Assembly: GCA_018350325.1 (NCBI GenBank) | Contig: JAEVLN010000004.1 | Location: forward strand, 4,568,082 to 4,632,081 | From: Globodera rostochiensis | Taxonomy: Eukaryota; Nematoda; Chromadorea; Rhabditida; Heteroderidae | DNA: 64,000 bases | Direction of reading: 5' to 3' | In this document: positions 61,101 through 64,000 of the stretch, in pieces | How the letters are laid out: every line of letters starts with the position of its first letter | Position numbering within the stretch: position 1 is the stretch's first letter | Notes under the pieces: model-generated | Seen by the model: the letters and a program-made list of their open reading frames with translations, nothing else | What the model was told of the DNA's origin: nothing | Databases searched by the model: none | Program-made: the position numbers and the translations under genes

Positions 61101-64000
61101 CGCCGCTTTATGAAGCGTGCCAGGAAGGACATGAGGAAGTTGCTCAGTTCATTGTGCAACATTTGCGTAAATCTTATTCTCTCCAGGTCAGTTTATTTGA
61201 CCTTTCTTATAGCCATCGGTTTCAATTTGCGAGATAAAAAACAAACTTGTATTGGTATAACTACAGGTGGTCCAAAAAGATCTCAACGAAGCGCTTTTGT
61301 GTACTGCTGGAATTGACAGCGATTCCATCTGCGATTTGCTTATTGAAAACGGCGCTCAAATTGTAAGCCTCGTCCAAATTTAAAACTTTAATCGTCTTTT
61401 GCTAGGACTGCTTTTCGAAGGAGAATAGAACGCCGCTGATGGAGGCCGCTCGTCAGAATTGCACTAAAGTTGTCGAGTTGTTGATCAAAAAAGGAGCCGA
61501 CGTATTTTTAGCATTTCCCTTTTATTTTTATTTTAAATTTTAGGTTAATAAGATTGCGTCTCCTTGTGTGGGTAAGGACGTCGACGTCGGTCTGCCCAAA
61601 TCCAAAAGCTCCAAAAAGCTGTCGCAAAAGGACTGTTGCCCCACGCTTAAGTGTCCTTGCTGTGTGCCTCCATCATTGAAGAAAAATGCGAAGGAAGTGT
61701 GTACCGCTGCCGGAATTCCACCTGCGCCATTTACGACCGGACATCCAAACGCTGCTAAAAAGCCGGCACCGAGTCGAAGCAGCACGCCTAGCCAAAACAA
61801 AACTACGACAACGTCCGCTAAGAGCAAATTTGCCACTCCATTGGCCAACAATGCAACCGTTATCAACAAAACGCAACGATCGCTAAGTACGAGCAGCAGT
61901 AGTGCCACCCTTTCAGATCCAAGCGCCTGGTTGGACAATTCGACAACTAGTGATTTACAAAACAACGGTAGTATAATTAAAAATAATCGTCAGATGAAAT
62001 TAAAGATCGGACTTGAAAACTGATCGAGATTCTCGATCGTCCGTCTTTCTAGATGAAATAACATTTTTTTTGAGATACTGCTCTTACACTTGCTTGTGTG
62101 GGAGGCCACGCCGGACTGGTCGATTTGCTGATCAAACGCGGCGCACACATCGAACACCGTGACAAAAAAGGCTTTACCCCACTGATTCTCGCCGCAACTG
62201 GAGGCCACGTTGCAGTTTGCAAACTTCTCATCGATGCTGGAGCACAATTAGATGCCCAAGCCGATCGTACCAAAGACACTGCTCTTTCGCTTGCTTGCTC
62301 TGGTGGACGAAAAAATGTAAAATTTGATTCTCCCCCAACCCATCACCAATCTTACCCATTTAGGTGGCCGAATTGCTGCTGAAAAATGGAGCAAACAAGG
62401 AACACCGAAATTTAAGTGATTATACGCCTCTTTCATTAGCCGCGTCCGGCGGTTACGTGGACATCATTCAACTTTTGCTGAGCAATGGTGCAGAAATAAA
62501 TTCACGTACCAATTCAAAATTGGGAATTTCTCCGCTGATGCTGGCGGCCATGAACGGACATGAGGAGGCGACGCGACTCTTACTCGAGAATGGCTCAGAC
62601 ATAAATGCGCAAATTGAGACCAACAAAAACACTGCGTTGACTCTAGCATGCTTCCAAGGACGAACGGAGGTTACCCGACTGTTGATACAATATGGAGCCA
62701 ATGTCGAGCATCGGGCGAAGGTTTTATTTTTTATTACATATTTTACATCTTGCTTTTTTAAGACCGGTTTAACTCCTTTGATGGAAGCGGCTAACGGGGG
62801 TTATGTGGATGTTGGCACTATTTTAATCCAGTCACATGCTGACGTGAACACATCGCCAGTGCCGACGAGTCGTGATACGGCGTTGACCATTGCCGCAGAC
62901 AAAGGACATGCCGCGTTTGTTGGCCTGTTGTTGAGACATGAAGCGCAAATAAATGCACGCAACAAAAAAGGCTGCACTGCTATATGGCTTGTAAGTACAT
63001 AATAATTAGACTCAAACATTTTCAAAAATTCTGTAAGTATTTTTTTTTTCAGTTTTTAAGAATTGAATCAAAGAAAAGAAGAGATTCGATTTTTAAAATG
63101 GAAGATTAATCTTTTTACACGAAAATAAAAACACTCTTGATCGGTCCTCAAGTTCGAGCTCTAGGCTTAGTAGCTGTATAAAACTACCGAAAACATACAG
63201 ACGTTCGAGGTCCTTCGTTGTATTCTATATACAGACAAATACAGTCTGGTGGGGAGGGTCCTTTCAACCAGTTTCTCTTTGATATAGGAAGATAGTAATT
63301 GATAATTTGTCTATAGGCGTGCAACAACGGCCATTTGGACACCGTGCATGTGTTGGTGGATTACAAAGCGGACAACGAGGCACAAGACAATCGAAAGCTC
63401 ACGCCGTTGATGGTCGCCTTTCGCAAGGGACACTCGAAAGTGAACAATTTGCTTAAATCTTGAGAATATTTCTCTACTTATAGCTTGTCCATTTCCTGCT
63501 ACAACACGTCACCCAGTTTCCTAGCGATTCGGATTGTCAGCGCTTTATTTCCACGCTGACGGACCAAGTCTCGATAAATTTTTAGTAATTTTTTCAAATT
63601 ATTTTACAGGAATTGATAGAAAAGTGTCGTCAATCTGTTTTATACATTTCGGAAGCAAAAGAAAAACAAGCCGAACAAGCGAACAAGGCCGCACAATCCC
63701 TTCTGGCATTGTTGGCTCATGAAGTCAATCTCATTATGATGTAATATTAAATAAGTTACTTCATTTAGGAAGCTCTTGAAGAATCCAAAAAACGAAGCAA
63801 GCAGCGTCAGAAAGAGAAGAAAAAGGCAAAGAAGCAGGCAAAAAGACAGAATGAAGACCAATTCGAGCAGATGGACGCCGAGGTTGTTCTTGAAGGGCAG
63901 ATTGTCAAATCCGCTGAAAAGAAGGCCGAGACTGCTGAAATAATTCCGAAGCAGTTGGAACTTCCTACCAAAACAGGACGAATTTCGCCGAAATCTTCAC
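58135..64000 (+). CDS. ANKHD1/MASK-type multiple ankyrin-repeat protein, 3' end outside window
   Basis: MASK proteins carry two ankyrin blocks and a KH domain and act in receptor-tyrosine-kinase and Hippo/Yorkie signalling. The first supported exon (KKRGRRSKTSGTQFDDVVDP) follows AAG at 58134; the true start may lie upstream. A conserved N-region (LEHLNKSAFDDASKTFRMM, about 58981) is followed by an acidic linker. The first ankyrin block (about 59716-61560) has repeated TPLMEA-type motifs. A Ser/Pro/Lys-rich linker with a cysteine cluster (about 61560-62020) comes next. The second block (about 62080-63470) has TALTLACVGGHAGLV and further repeats. The helix after it (HFLLQHVTQFPSDSDCQRF, TLTDQELIEKCRQSVLYI) and a Lys/Glu-rich coiled coil (63770-63860) match the ANKHD1 segment before the KH domain. 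The window ends before KH. C. elegans mask-1 (R11A8.7) is the likely counterpart. Confidence 0.92.

Overview
The window is nuclear DNA from a nematode. Every gene is split by short introns, many of 40-80 bp with TTTCAG-like acceptors. The readable proteins are metazoan, and several match nematode-type versions (MBK-2, LEM-2, VHA-8, DPY-21/RSBN1, MASK-like). Long poly-C/poly-G runs, foldback repeats and four well-supported GC-AG introns are compatible with a cyst nematode (Globodera/Heterodera type). That genus-level guess is inference and was not tested.

Layout. 24-~4000 (+): 3' part of an RCC1-repeat protein. ~4000-10826: gene-free, C-tract-rich DNA with a ~990 bp G/C minisatellite (8565-9555) and a 385 bp foldback element (10041-10425). 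10827-17214 (+): plasma-membrane calcium ATPase. 18795-20814 (-): RNA polymerase III subunit RPC4. 21171-24417 (+): MELK/PIG-1-type kinase. 25147-28399 (-): DPY-21/RSBN1-type JmjC histone demethylase. 28878-30715 (+): SET/NAP histone chaperone. 32608-40583 (+): DYRK-family kinase MBK-2, with a 4.1 kb intron.

41882-43120 (-): four-pass membrane protein. 43470-44152 (-): MARVEL-domain protein. 45109-46199 (-): V-ATPase subunit E. 46888-48055 (-): secreted protein of unknown family. 48545-48993 (-): small secreted PAN-like protein. 50972-53835 (+): LEM-2/MAN1 inner nuclear membrane protein. 54142-57351 (-): mannosyl-oligosaccharide glucosidase. ~58135-end (+): ANKHD1/MASK ankyrin protein, cut by the window edge.

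These are mostly housekeeping and regulatory genes and do not form one pathway. Three or four neighbouring pairs are divergent and may share promoters. Chromatin and nuclear-envelope genes are numerous (DPY-21, SET, LEM-2), but I see no operon. I found no new multi-gene system. The observations most worth following are a GC-AG intron placed inside the calmodulin-binding domain of the calcium pump, two large foldback elements, a short inverted-repeat element family with a 10 bp target duplication, and two secreted proteins without an obvious family.
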